Shown here: piece by piece, positions 10,530 to 18,776 of the stretch
Position numbering within the stretch: the stretch's first letter is position 1
How the letters are laid out: each line of letters opens with the position of its first letter
Position numbers and translations under genes: made by a program
NCBI GenBank assembly: GCA_963812335.1
Contig: CAWEUU010000010.1
Span: 6,647 to 70,646 of the forward strand
Length of the DNA: 64,000 nucleotides
Direction: 5' to 3'
Source of the DNA: VRUE01 sp963812335
GTDB lineage: Bacteria > Actinomycetota > Thermoleophilia > Solirubrobacterales > 70-9
The notes under the pieces: generated by a model
What the model saw: only the letters and a program-made list of their open reading frames with translations
Databases searched by the model: none
Told to the model about the DNA's origin: nothing

Positions 10530-12050
10530 CTAGCGGGAAACTGGCTGGTCAGCCAGTCCGGCCGGGATCTCGATCTCGCGCTTGAGGATCTTGCCGGTCG
10601 GGCCCTTGGGGAGGTCGTCGAGGAACCAGACGAGGCGCGGGTACTTGTAGGCGGCGATGCGGTCCTTGACGTAGGCGCTGACCTCCTCCGGGCTCAGCTG
10701 CTCGCCGTCGATGAGGACGACGGCGGCGCCGATCTCCTCGCCCCACTCGTCGTGAGGGACGCCGACGACGGCTGCTTCGCGGATCTTCGGATGCTCGTAG
10801 AGGACCTCCTCGACCTCGCGCGGGTAGACGTTGTAGCCGCCGCGGATGATCAGGTCCTTCTTGCGGTCGACGATGAAGAAGTCGCCGTCCTCGTCGACGC
10901 GCGCCATGTCGCCGCTGTGGAACCAGCCGCCGCGCATCGCCTCCGCGGTGGCGTCGGGACACCGCCAGTAGCCCTTCATGATGTTGTGGCCGCGGATCAC
11001 GATCTCGCCGACCTCGCCACGGGCCACCTCCGCGTCGTTCTCGTCGACGACCTTCATCTCGACGCCTTCGATCGGGGCGCCGATCGAGCCCGGCTTGGCG
11101 CCGTTCTCGGGATGGTTGGAGCAGGCGACGGGCGAGGTCTCCGAGAGCCCGTAGCCCTCGAGCACGACCGCGCCGAAGGCGTCTTCGAAGCCGCGCAGCA
11201 CTTCGACCGGCATCGAGGCGCCGCCGGTGATGCAGGTGCGCAGGGCGCCGGTTTCGAAGCTCTCGCGCTCGGGGTGGTGGAGCAGGGCGCCGAACATCGT
11301 CGGCACGCCGTAGAAGTGGGTGACGCCGTCGCGCTGCATCGTCGCCAGCGCCTCGCCGGGCTCGAATTTCGGCACCAGCGTGAGGCAGGCGCCGGCCGCG
11401 AGTGAGGCGTTCATCGCCACCGTCTGGCCGAAGGAGTGAAACAGCGGCAGCGAGCCGAGCACGACGTCGCCGGCCCCGATCTCGCAGGTCGTGCGGCGGG
11501 TCACGTCGGCGTTGCGCCAGAGGTTCGCGTGGGTCAGCTCGGCGCCCTTCGGCTTGCCGGTCGTGCCCGAGGTGTAGAGGATCACCGCGGTGTCGTCGTC
11601 CGCGGTCTCGGCGATGCCCGGGGCCGGCTCGTGCCCGGCCAGCGTCGCGCTGAAGGCTGCCGGCTCGACCTCGATCGGCTCGGCGCCCGCATCGGCCGCG
11701 CCCGCCCTCGCCTCCTCGGCGAAGCCGTGCCAGGCCAGCAGCAGCCCGGCGCCGGAGTCCTCGAGGTAGAAGGCGATCTCGCGCCGCTTCAGCAGCACGT
11801 TCATCGGCACGACCACCGCGCCGGCGCGCAGCACGCCGTAGTAGGCGACGGGGAAGTCGGGCACGTTGGGCAGCATCACGCCGACCCTGTCGCCGGGCTC
11901 GACGCCCTTTTCGCCGAGCAGAGTGGCGAGCTGGGCGCTGCGATCGTCGAGCGCCGCATAGGTCAACTCGTGCCCCCCCAGGCGGATCGCCGGCGCGTCG
12001 GGCCACTGCTCGGCGCCCGCGGTGACGATCGATGCGAGGTTCATCCCCAT
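10530..12050 (-). CDS. long-chain fatty acyl-CoA ligase (AMP-forming)
   Basis: A 506-residue ANL-superfamily ligase that activates a carboxylic acid, probably a fatty acid, to its CoA thioester through an acyl-adenylate. Motif A3, YTSGTTGKPKG, lies near residue 160. Motif A5, GYGLSETSP, lies near 300. The DRKKDLIIRGGYNVYP hinge is near 400, and the C-terminal adenylation lysine is in PTGKILKREI. ATG codons at 12050 and 12044 are both usable. The start is only 39 bp from the divergent FKBP gene. No TetR-like palindrome precedes this gene, although one sits in its 3' end for the next gene. Confidence 0.93.
   Translation of the reverse strand: MGMNLASIVTAGAEQWPDAPAIRLGGHELTYAALDDRSAQLATLLGEKGVEPGDRVGVMLPNVPDFPVAYYGVLRAGAVVVPMNVLLKRREIAFYLEDSGAGLLLAWHGFAEEARAGAADAGAEPIEVEPAAFSATLAGHEPAPGIAETADDDTAVILYTSGTTGKPKGAELTHANLWRNADVTRRTTCEIGAGDVVLGSLPLFHSFGQTVAMNASLAAGACLTLVPKFEPGEALATMQRDGVTHFYGVPTMFGALLHHPERESFETGALRTCITGGASMPVEVLRGFEDAFGAVVLEGYGLSETSPVACSNHPENGAKPGSIGAPIEGVEMKVVDENDAEVARGEVGEIVIRGHNIMKGYWRCPDATAEAMRGGWFHSGDMARVDEDGDFFIVDRKKDLIIRGGYNVYPREVEEVLYEHPKIREAAVVGVPHDEWGEEIGAAVVLIDGEQLSPEEVSAYVKDRIAAYKYPRLVWFLDDLPKGPTGKILKREIEIPAGLADQPVSR
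10540..10557. promoter_or_regulatory. candidate TetR operator before the R2lox-SCP2 gene
   Basis: ACTGGCTGGTCAGCCAGT is a perfect 18-bp palindrome. It lies within the last codons of the upstream acyl-CoA ligase and 44 bp before the R2lox start, so regulatory and coding information overlap. It matches the sites before the MMPL, aldehyde dehydrogenase and acyl-CoA dehydrogenase genes. Confidence 0.7.
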
Positions 12051-12089
12051 AGACCCGCCGCGAGCATAACTCCTCTAGCATTGCCGGCC

Positions 12090-12602
12090 ATGCGGAGGGG
12101 CCTGATCGCAATCATTCTCTGTGCCGTGCTCGCGCTCGGCGGCTGCGGCGGCGACAGCGACTCGTCGTCGTCGGACTCGACCCAGGCTGAGGGCGGCGCT
12201 GCCCCGGTCGAAAAAGCCGGCGACACGTCCGGGCGGACGAAACCGGAAGTGACCGTGCCCGACGGCGAAGCGCCCGCGCAGCTCGAAGAGACCGAACTGA
12301 TCGAAGGCACCGGCAAGGAAGCCAAATCCGGCGACAAAGTCACCGTCCAGTACGTCGGCGTCGGCTATGAAACGGGCGAAGAATTCGACTCCTCCTGGAG
12401 CCGCAACGAACCCTTCAGCTTCACGCTCGGCGCCGGCGAAGTGATTCCCGGCTGGGACCAGGGCGTCGCCGGGATGAAGGTCGGCGGCCGGCGCGAGCTG
12501 GTCATCCCGCCCGAACTCGCCTACGGCGAAGCCGGCGCACCGCCGGCTATCGGCCCGAACGAAACGCTGATCTTCGTCGTCGACCTGGTTGAAGTCGGCT
12601 AG
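12090..12602 (+). CDS. FKBP-type peptidyl-prolyl isomerase, lipoprotein
   Basis: A 170-residue secreted folding catalyst that isomerises X-Pro bonds. The N-terminus is a lipoprotein signal with lipobox LGGC (Cys near residue 19), followed by a Ser/Asp/Gly-rich linker. The FKBP domain occupies the C-terminal 110 residues and contains VTVQYVGVGYETGEEFDSSW, FTLGAGEVIPGWDQGVAGM and IPPELAYG. It is therefore expected on the outer face of the membrane. The start is ATG 12090. The gene converges on the MFS gene and shares CTAG (12599-12602) with it as overlapping stops. Confidence 0.93.
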   Translation: MRRGLIAIILCAVLALGGCGGDSDSSSSDSTQAEGGAAPVEKAGDTSGRTKPEVTVPDGEAPAQLEETELIEGTGKEAKSGDKVTVQYVGVGYETGEEFDSSWSRNEPFSFTLGAGEVIPGWDQGVAGMKVGGRRELVIPPELAYGEAGAPPAIGPNETLIFVVDLVEVG

Positions 12603-13894
12603 CCCGAAGCGCTGATCTCCTCCGCGTCGGAAGTGCCCGGCGGCTCGTCGCTGCCGGCGGCCGTATCGACCGGCGGTCCGACCGGCCCGGTCGGGACCCA
12701 GCCGCCGTACATCCGCAGCAGCGCGACCACTCCGGCGATGCCGGCGAGCGCGGAGAGGCCGCCGGCATAGGCGAGCGTGCCGCGGGCGCCGATCGTCGCC
12801 ACCAGCAGGCCGCCGGCGGCGAAGGCGCCGAGCTCGGCGGTGTTGCGGATGCCGTTGTAGGCGGCGAAGGCGCGGCCGTGCAGGTGGTCGGGCACGCGCA
12901 CGTGGATCAGGCTGCGGAACATCACGTTCTTGACGCCGTGGCCGAGGCCGCCGATCAGGCCGCAGATGAGCATGAAGGCGAAGCTGAGCCAGATCGCCGG
13001 CAGGGCGAGGGCGGCGCCCTGGATCGTCGCCGCGACCAGACCGACCGCGGCGACAGCGGCGGCGGCGACGCGGCGCGAGAGCAGCATCGCGCCGACCGCC
13101 ATCCCCAGGGTCCAGATCGAGAGCCAGGCGCCGTAGGAGATTTCGCCGCGACCGAGCACGTCCTCGACGAAGAAGAGCTCGCCGACCCAGACCGCCGACA
13201 TGAACAGCAGCGAGACGAAGGCGACGGTCATCGCCAGCGCGAGCAGCCGGTCGCCGAAGAGGAAGGCGATGCCGTCGCGGGCGCGCGGCGCCTGCTCGGA
13301 TTCCTCCAGCTCGGCCGGCTTGCGGCGCACGCGCAGGGCGAGGGCCGCCACCGCCACCGCGGCGAACGTCGCCGCGTCGACCAGCATCGCCAGCTCCAGC
13401 CCGCCGGCGGCGAAGAGCAGGCCGCCGAGCAGCGGGCCGATGCCGAAGCCGACGTAGCGGGCGGTCTCGATGTGGCCGTTGGCCTCCTGGATCCGGTCCT
13501 CGCCGGCAAGCGGCGGCACCAGCGAGAACTCGGCCGGGGAGGAGGTGGCGAAGACGACGCCGAGCGCCACGGTGAGGATCAGCACCGGCGCGAGCGAGCC
13601 GCTGAAGGCGACCGCGACCGCGGCAGCCGCGCCGATGGCCGAGACCGCGGCGAGCAGCCGCGTCGCCTCGATCCGGTCTACCAGCACCCCGACCCAGCCC
13701 GCGACCAGCACCGAGGGCCCGAACAGGCAGACCCACAGCGCCGCCACGGCGAACCCCGAATCGGTCAGGTCCTTGACGTAAAGCCCCAGCGCTACGATCG
13801 CCACCCAGTCGCCGAGCGCCGAAAGCCCCACCGACCCGGCAACCAGCCGAAAGTCCCGATCCCGAAAGAGACTCGCCTTCATGCGGGGCAGCAT
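12599..13894 (-). CDS. MFS transporter (MFS_3/enterobactin-exporter-like)
   Basis: A major-facilitator permease of about 431 residues with 12 predicted hydrophobic segments. It has the pattern of the EntS/MFS_3 branch: the FRLVAGSVGLSALGDW start and the loop motif VDRIEATRLL after helix 2. The substrate is unknown; related carriers export macrolides or siderophores. The start may be TTG 13894 or ATG 13882 (MKASLFRDRDF); the latter fits typical family N-termini better. The C-terminal 40 residues are polar and Pro/Gly-rich. It shares its stop codon region with the FKBP gene. Confidence 0.85.
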   Translation of the reverse strand: MLPRMKASLFRDRDFRLVAGSVGLSALGDWVAIVALGLYVKDLTDSGFAVAALWVCLFGPSVLVAGWVGVLVDRIEATRLLAAVSAIGAAAAVAVAFSGSLAPVLILTVALGVVFATSSPAEFSLVPPLAGEDRIQEANGHIETARYVGFGIGPLLGGLLFAAGGLELAMLVDAATFAAVAVAALALRVRRKPAELEESEQAPRARDGIAFLFGDRLLALAMTVAFVSLLFMSAVWVGELFFVEDVLGRGEISYGAWLSIWTLGMAVGAMLLSRRVAAAAVAAVGLVAATIQGAALALPAIWLSFAFMLICGLIGGLGHGVKNVMFRSLIHVRVPDHLHGRAFAAYNGIRNTAELGAFAAGGLLVATIGARGTLAYAGGLSALAGIAGVVALLRMYGGWVPTGPVGPPVDTAAGSDEPPGTSDAEEISASG

Positions 13895-13922
13895 AGGCGC
13901 GGGAACCCCGCCAGTGAAGCCG

Positions 13923-15314
13923 CTAGCCGAGCTTCGGGCTCTGCCAGGGCTGGGCCAGGCGGGTGGCCAGGTCGTCGGCGAGGCCCTCGATCGGGACTCT
14001 GGCCTGCTCCAAGGAGTCGCGGTCGCGGAGGGTGACGGTGTCGTCTTCCATCGTCTGGTGGTCGACGGTGATGCCCCAGGGGGTGCCGATCTCGTCCTGT
14101 CGGCGGTAGCGCTTGCCGATCGAGCCGCCCTCGTCGAACTCGGCCGGGACGCGGCGACGCACCTGCTCGAAGATCTCGCGCGCCTTCTCGGGCATGCCCT
14201 GCTTGGAGACCAGCGGCAGCACGGCGACCTTGACCGGGGCGAGGCGGGGGTGGAGGCGCAGCACCGTGCGCTCGCGCCCCTCGACCTCCTCGACCTCGTA
14301 GGCGTCGACGAGGAAGGCGAGCGTCGCCCGGTCGGCGCCGGCCGCCGGCTCGATCACGTGCGGGACGTAGCGCTCCTTGGTCTGCTGGTCGAAGTATTCG
14401 AGCTTCTCGCCGCTGAACTTCGCGTGCTGGGTAAGGTCGAAAGCGCCGCGGTTGGCGATCCCCTCCAGCTCCGACCAGCCGATCGGGAAGAGGTACTCGA
14501 TGTCGCTCGTCGCCGCGGAGTAGTGCGAGAGCTCGTCGGCGCCGTGCGCGCGCACGCGCAGCATCTGCGGCCGCAGGCCGAGCCCGGTGTACCAGCGCTC
14601 GCGCTCCTCCATCCAGGTCTTGTGCCACTTCTCCGCTTCGGCCGGCGGCACGAAGAACTCCATCTCCATCTGCTCGAACTCGCGGGTGCGGAAGATGAAG
14701 TTGCCGGGGGTGATCTCGTTGCGGAAGGACTTGCCGATCTGGGCGATGCCGAAGGGCGGCTTCTTGCGGGCGAAGCCGAGCACGTTCTTGAAGTTGATGA
14801 AGATGCCCTGCGCGGTCTCCGGCCGCAGGTAGACCTCCGAGCCCTCGCCGGCGACCGGGCCGATGTGGGTCTCGAACATCAGGTTGAACTGCCGTGGCTC
14901 CGAGAGCTCGCCGCCGCACTCCGGGCAGCGCAGCTCGGCCTCCGGGTCGCCGCCTTCCTCTTCAACCGCCTCGCGCAGATGATCCTCGCGCCAGCGCTTC
15001 TTGCACTTGCCGAGGCACTGCACGAGCGGGTCGGTGAAGCCTTCGAGGTGGCCCGAGGCCTCCCAGACCCGCGGGTGCTGGAGGATCGCCGAGTCAAGCG
15101 CGACGATGTCGTCGCGCTCCTGCAGCATCGCCCGCCACCACTCGGCCTTGACGTTGTTCTTCAGCAGCACCCCGTAGTGGCCGTAGTCGTAGGTCGAGCC
15201 GAGCCCGCCGTATATCTCCGAGGAGGGGAAGACGAAGCCGCGCCGCTTGCAGAGCGCGACGATCTCCTCCATCGTCGTCTCCTCGTTGCGGGCGCTCTCC
15301 CCGGCCGTTGCCAT
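13923..15314 (-). CDS. glyS: glycyl-tRNA synthetase (single-chain, class II)
   Basis: A 463-residue homodimer-type glycyl-tRNA synthetase that charges tRNA-Gly. Class II motif 2 is FRNEITPGNFIFRTREF, and motif 3 lies in GTPWGITVDH near the C-terminus. A Cys-rich insertion (CLGKCKKRW and CPECGGEL) forms the zinc site of bacterial enzymes of this type. The anticodon-binding domain is C-terminal. I chose ATG 15314 (MATAGESARNEETTMEE) because longer N-terminal extensions would run into the divergent FmdB gene. No T-box leader is possible in the 37 bp between the two starts. Confidence 0.95.
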   Translation of the reverse strand: MATAGESARNEETTMEEIVALCKRRGFVFPSSEIYGGLGSTYDYGHYGVLLKNNVKAEWWRAMLQERDDIVALDSAILQHPRVWEASGHLEGFTDPLVQCLGKCKKRWREDHLREAVEEEGGDPEAELRCPECGGELSEPRQFNLMFETHIGPVAGEGSEVYLRPETAQGIFINFKNVLGFARKKPPFGIAQIGKSFRNEITPGNFIFRTREFEQMEMEFFVPPAEAEKWHKTWMEERERWYTGLGLRPQMLRVRAHGADELSHYSAATSDIEYLFPIGWSELEGIANRGAFDLTQHAKFSGEKLEYFDQQTKERYVPHVIEPAAGADRATLAFLVDAYEVEEVEGRERTVLRLHPRLAPVKVAVLPLVSKQGMPEKAREIFEQVRRRVPAEFDEGGSIGKRYRRQDEIGTPWGITVDHQTMEDDTVTLRDRDSLEQARVPIEGLADDLATRLAQPWQSPKLG

Positions 15315-15351
15315 GGCGGAACCGTATCGGCTGCGATAATTGCCCACCCCC

Positions 15352-15669
15352 ATGCCCATCTACGAGTACAAGTGCGCCAACGGCCACGTTTTCGACGTGC
15401 TGCAACGGATGGCCGACGATCCGCTCACCGCGTGCCAGGAGTGCGGCGCCCCCGCCGAGCGCGTCCTGCACCCCGTAGCGATCCACTTCAAGGGCTCGGG
15501 CTTCCACAACACCGACTACGCCAAGAAGAAGACCGGTGCCGACGGCAGCTCGTCCGAAGGAAGCTCAGGCGACAGCAGCTCCTCGGACAGCTCCAGCTCC
15601 TCGTCCTCCGGGAGCAAGTCGTCCGACGCGAAGTCAAGCGACTCGAAGACTCCCGCCAAAACGGAGTAG
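15352..15669 (+). CDS. FmdB-family zinc-ribbon protein with Ser-rich tail
   Basis: A 105-residue protein. Its first 55 residues are the FmdB/CxxC zinc-ribbon regulatory domain: MPIYEYKCANGHVFDV followed by CQECGAPA, which supplies paired cysteines for Zn. The last 45 residues are almost only Ser, Asp, Lys and Gly and look disordered. FmdB proteins are tied to formamidase regulation in one organism, but their role is mostly unknown. ATG 15352 is chosen over the in-frame TTG 15340 because the family always begins MPxYEYxC. The gene is divergent from glyS. Confidence 0.88.
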   Translation: MPIYEYKCANGHVFDVLQRMADDPLTACQECGAPAERVLHPVAIHFKGSGFHNTDYAKKKTGADGSSSEGSSGDSSSSDSSSSSSSGSKSSDAKSSDSKTPAKTE

Positions 15670-15693
15670 CTGCCCGACCCCCCACACCTGCGG

Positions 15694-16926
15694 CTATTCG
15701 CCGAGCAGCTTCTTGACCGCTCGCCTACGCTCGCTGTCGGGCACTTCGATCGAACCTCCGGGGCCGGGCGCGCAGCCCGAGTTCGCCCCCCGGCAGAGCA
15801 CGTCGGCCTTGCTGTCGCCGCCGATGCCGGCGGCGAGGATCAGCTGCGGCATCGTCAGGAAGCCCATGTCGCTGACGAAGGCCTTGGGGGCGTCCCAGCC
15901 GATGATCGGGCCCTTGACGAAGTTGTAGGGGAGGCGCAGCGGATCGGTGAGGCGGCCCTTGATGCCGGCGATCACGGCCTGCTGGGCGGCGGCACGGTCG
16001 AAGTCGTCGTAGCCGAGCGTGTAGGCGCTCCTGCCGGGGCCGGGGCATTCGCTCGGCTTGCGGATGCGTGAATAGATCAGCGCCTTTTCGCCGTCGAGCG
16101 TGTTCTCGCCCTTGCCCAGCCGCAGCGTGCCGCCGCCCTGGCCACCGCCGGCGCCGCCGGAGATGTTGGCGCAGAGCTTCTGTGGCACGTCGACGACGAC
16201 ACCGCCGACCGCGTCGATCAGGTCTTCGAAGCCGGTGAAGTCGACGATCGCGACGTGGTCGACTTCGACGTCGAGGAAGTCCTCGACTGCTTCGATCTGC
16301 GCGCCGGCCCCGCCGAAGGCGAAGGCGCCGTTGATCTTCTGTGGGCTCTGGCCGGGGATTTCGGCATAGGAGTCGCGCGGGACCGAGAGTTTGCGGAAGG
16401 CGCCGCCGCCGGCGCGGATCAGCATCAGCGTGTCGGCGCGGAACTGGCCGGGCGTGCATTCGCCGTGCGGGGCGTCGCCGTGGGCCTGCTGTTCGAAGCA
16501 CTTCTCGGAGGGCACGCCGACTGGCTCCTTGCTGTCGGGCGGGCGCGCGTCGGTGCCCATCACCAGGATCGTCTGGGGGTCGAAGAGCAGCAGCGGGTTG
16601 CCGTGCAGGGTCGACTTCGCCTCGCTGGAGAGCTTGAACGACTGCAACTGGGCGGAGACGGCGAAGGCGAGGAAGCTGAGCAGGATCCAGGCGCCGGCGG
16701 CGATGCCGAGCCATTTCAGCGCCCGGCGCAGGCCCGGCCGCGGCGGCCGCGGGCCGCGCTCACGGCCGGGGCGGCCGGGGCGCTGCGGCAGCTTCGGCGC
16801 GTGCCAGTCGCGTTCGCGCAGGCCGGAGAGGTCGGGCTTGCGGAAACGCGAGAAGAGCCCGCGGCGGGCGCGGTAGACCTTGTACTCGGGCGGACCCTTC
16901 GGCCGCTGCTCGTCGTCGTTGCCCAT
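15694..16926 (-). CDS. LytR-CpsA-Psr (LCP) family cell-wall glycopolymer ligase
   Basis: A 410-residue membrane-anchored LCP enzyme. These proteins transfer polyprenyl-linked glycopolymers onto peptidoglycan on the outer face. A basic, Pro/Arg-rich cytoplasmic N-terminus (about 75 residues) precedes one transmembrane helix (WLGIAAGAWILLSFLAFAVS). The LCP domain has GTDARP, the conserved arginine in SVPRDSY, KINGAF and DDFDRAAAQQ near the C-terminus. ATG 16926 is preceded by GGAG at good spacing; an in-frame ATG at 16944 is the alternative. The gene is divergent from the glucokinase gene, 60 bp away. Confidence 0.92.
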   Translation of the reverse strand: MGNDDEQRPKGPPEYKVYRARRGLFSRFRKPDLSGLRERDWHAPKLPQRPGRPGRERGPRPPRPGLRRALKWLGIAAGAWILLSFLAFAVSAQLQSFKLSSEAKSTLHGNPLLLFDPQTILVMGTDARPPDSKEPVGVPSEKCFEQQAHGDAPHGECTPGQFRADTLMLIRAGGGAFRKLSVPRDSYAEIPGQSPQKINGAFAFGGAGAQIEAVEDFLDVEVDHVAIVDFTGFEDLIDAVGGVVVDVPQKLCANISGGAGGGQGGGTLRLGKGENTLDGEKALIYSRIRKPSECPGPGRSAYTLGYDDFDRAAAQQAVIAGIKGRLTDPLRLPYNFVKGPIIGWDAPKAFVSDMGFLTMPQLILAAGIGGDSKADVLCRGANSGCAPGPGGSIEVPDSERRRAVKKLLGE

Positions 16927-16986
16927 GAAAGACTCCGGAATCATGCCGATGTCCGCGGTCGCCCGCGAAACCAGCAGCGCCGGACG

Positions 16987-17949
16987 ATGAGCCAGGCCGA
17001 AGCGATAGGCGTCGATCTGGGCGGCACGAAGATGCTGCTCGGTGTGCTCGACCGCGACTCGAAGACCGCCTGGGAGAGCCGTGAGCGCTCGGCTGGCGAG
17101 AGCCAGGACGAGCTGGTCGAGATGCTCGTGCGCGAGGTCGGCGAGGCGCGCGCGGAGCGGCCCGGGGTGGAGGCGATCGGGATGGGCGTTCCGGCGACGA
17201 TCGACCACGAGAAGGGGCTGGCGCTGGCCGCGGTCAACCTGCCGATCGAGGAGCTGCCGCTGCGCGACCTGGTCGCCGAGCGCACCGGCCTGCCGTCCTT
17301 CCTCGACAACGACGCCAACGTTGCGGCGCTGGCCGAGCACCGTTTCGGCGCCGCGCGCGGCGCCGAAAACGCGGTGATGCTGACGATCGGCACCGGGATC
17401 GGTGGCGGCCTGATCCTCGGCGGCGAGATATACCGCGGCTCGACCGGCGCCGGCGCCGAGCTCGGCCACATGGCGATCCAGATGGATGGCCCGGGCTGCC
17501 AGGGCAACTGCCCGAACCGCGGCTGCGTCGAGGCCCTCGCCTCCGGCACCGCGCTCGGCCGCGAAGGCCTGGCGGCAGCCGAAAGCAAGCCCGAGTCGGC
17601 GCTCGGCAAGTTGCTCGCCGCAGGCGAGGAGGTTGACGGCAAGGCAGTCACGGTCGCCGCGCAGCAGGGCGACGAGACCGCGATCGAGGTCTTCGAGCTG
17701 GTCGGTGGCCGCCTCGGCGTCGCCCTCGCCAGCTACGCCAACATCTTCGAGCCGGAAGTGATCGTGATCGGCGGCGGCGTGATCGCGGCCGGCGACCTGC
17801 TGCTCGGCCCGGCCCGGCGCGAGCTCGAAGCGCGAGCGTTGCGGCCGATGAACCGCACGCCGGTGGTCGAGGCCGAGCTGGGCGAGGACGCCGGCATGAT
17901 CGGCGCCGCCGCAATGGCGCGGTCTGAGCTCGAGAAGGCGGGGGGCTGA
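16987..17949 (+). CDS. ROK-family glucokinase
   Basis: A 320-residue ROK sugar kinase, probably glucokinase, which phosphorylates glucose in the cytoplasm. The phosphate-1 loop is GVDLGGTKMLLGV near the N-terminus. The catalytic region is FLDNDANVAALAE (Asp in DNDAN) and the second ATP motif is TIGTGIGGGLILGG. The ROK zinc site is GAELGHM followed by CQGNCPNRGCVE. ROK repressors have an N-terminal HTH; this protein has none, so it is the enzyme type. Its stop codon overlaps the rsmI start by one base. Confidence 0.92.
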   Translation: MSQAEAIGVDLGGTKMLLGVLDRDSKTAWESRERSAGESQDELVEMLVREVGEARAERPGVEAIGMGVPATIDHEKGLALAAVNLPIEELPLRDLVAERTGLPSFLDNDANVAALAEHRFGAARGAENAVMLTIGTGIGGGLILGGEIYRGSTGAGAELGHMAIQMDGPGCQGNCPNRGCVEALASGTALGREGLAAAESKPESALGKLLAAGEEVDGKAVTVAAQQGDETAIEVFELVGGRLGVALASYANIFEPEVIVIGGGVIAAGDLLLGPARRELEARALRPMNRTPVVEAELGEDAGMIGAAAMARSELEKAGG

Positions 17950-18776
17950 TGCCGGGGTCGCTGCTCGTCTGCCCGACCCCGATCGGCAACCTCGACGACA
18001 TCACGATCCGTGTCCGCGATGCGCTCGTCGCCGCCGACTACATCGCCTGCGAGGACACCCGCCGCACGGGCGGCCTGCTCGACAAGCTCGGCATCCGCCC
18101 GGCGCCGCAGCTGATCTCGATCCACGAGGGCAACGAAGCGCCGCGGGCGGTCGAGCTGGCGCAGCGGGTCGAACGCGGCGAGACCGTCGCCCTCGTCTCT
18201 GACGCCGGCATGCCGGCGATCTCCGACCCCGGCTTCCGCCTGATCCGCCGCTGCATTGAGCGCAACCTCGACGTCACCGTCCTGCCGGGGCCCTCGGTGG
18301 TGCCGGTGGCGCTGGTCGCCTCCGGGATGCCGACCGACCGCTGGCGCTTCGAGGGCTTCCTGCCGAAGCGCTCGGGCGAGATGGAGCGCGTGCTGCGTTC
18401 GAGCGAGACCGTGGTGGCCTTCGAGTCGCCGCGGCGCATCGGCGACTCGCTCGCCGCCCTCGCGGCGATCGCCGCCGACCGCCCGGCCGCGGTCTGCCGC
18501 GAGCTGACCAAGGTCCACGAGGAGGTTTCGCGGGGGACCCTCGGCGAGCTCGCCCGCCGCTTCCGCGGCGACGTCAAGGGGGAGATCGTGCTCGTCATCG
18601 CGCCCGCCTCAGCCGACGACCACGACAAGGACGTCGGCTTCGCCGTCGATGCGCTGCGCCACCTGGTCCAGTCCGGCGCTCGCCCCCGCGCCGCCGCCAG
18701 CGTCGTCGCCGCGCTTACCGGCACCCGCGCCAACGACCTCTACCGGGCACTAACCGGAAGGGAGCCAAGGAAATGA
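17949..18776 (+). CDS. rsmI: 16S rRNA (cytidine1402-2'-O)-methyltransferase
   Basis: A 275-residue tetrapyrrole-methylase-fold enzyme that 2'-O-methylates C1402 of 16S rRNA with SAM. The family signatures are LLVCPTPIGNLDDITIR at the N-terminus, ACEDTRRTGGLL, VSDAGMPAISDPG and LPGPSVVPVALVASGMP. It overlaps both neighbours by a few bases (glucokinase upstream, metG downstream through ATGA), so the three appear to form one operon. The rsmI-metG neighbourhood is common in bacteria. Confidence 0.95.
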   Translation: MPGSLLVCPTPIGNLDDITIRVRDALVAADYIACEDTRRTGGLLDKLGIRPAPQLISIHEGNEAPRAVELAQRVERGETVALVSDAGMPAISDPGFRLIRRCIERNLDVTVLPGPSVVPVALVASGMPTDRWRFEGFLPKRSGEMERVLRSSETVVAFESPRRIGDSLAALAAIAADRPAAVCRELTKVHEEVSRGTLGELARRFRGDVKGEIVLVIAPASADDHDKDVGFAVDALRHLVQSGARPRAAASVVAALTGTRANDLYRALTGREPRK

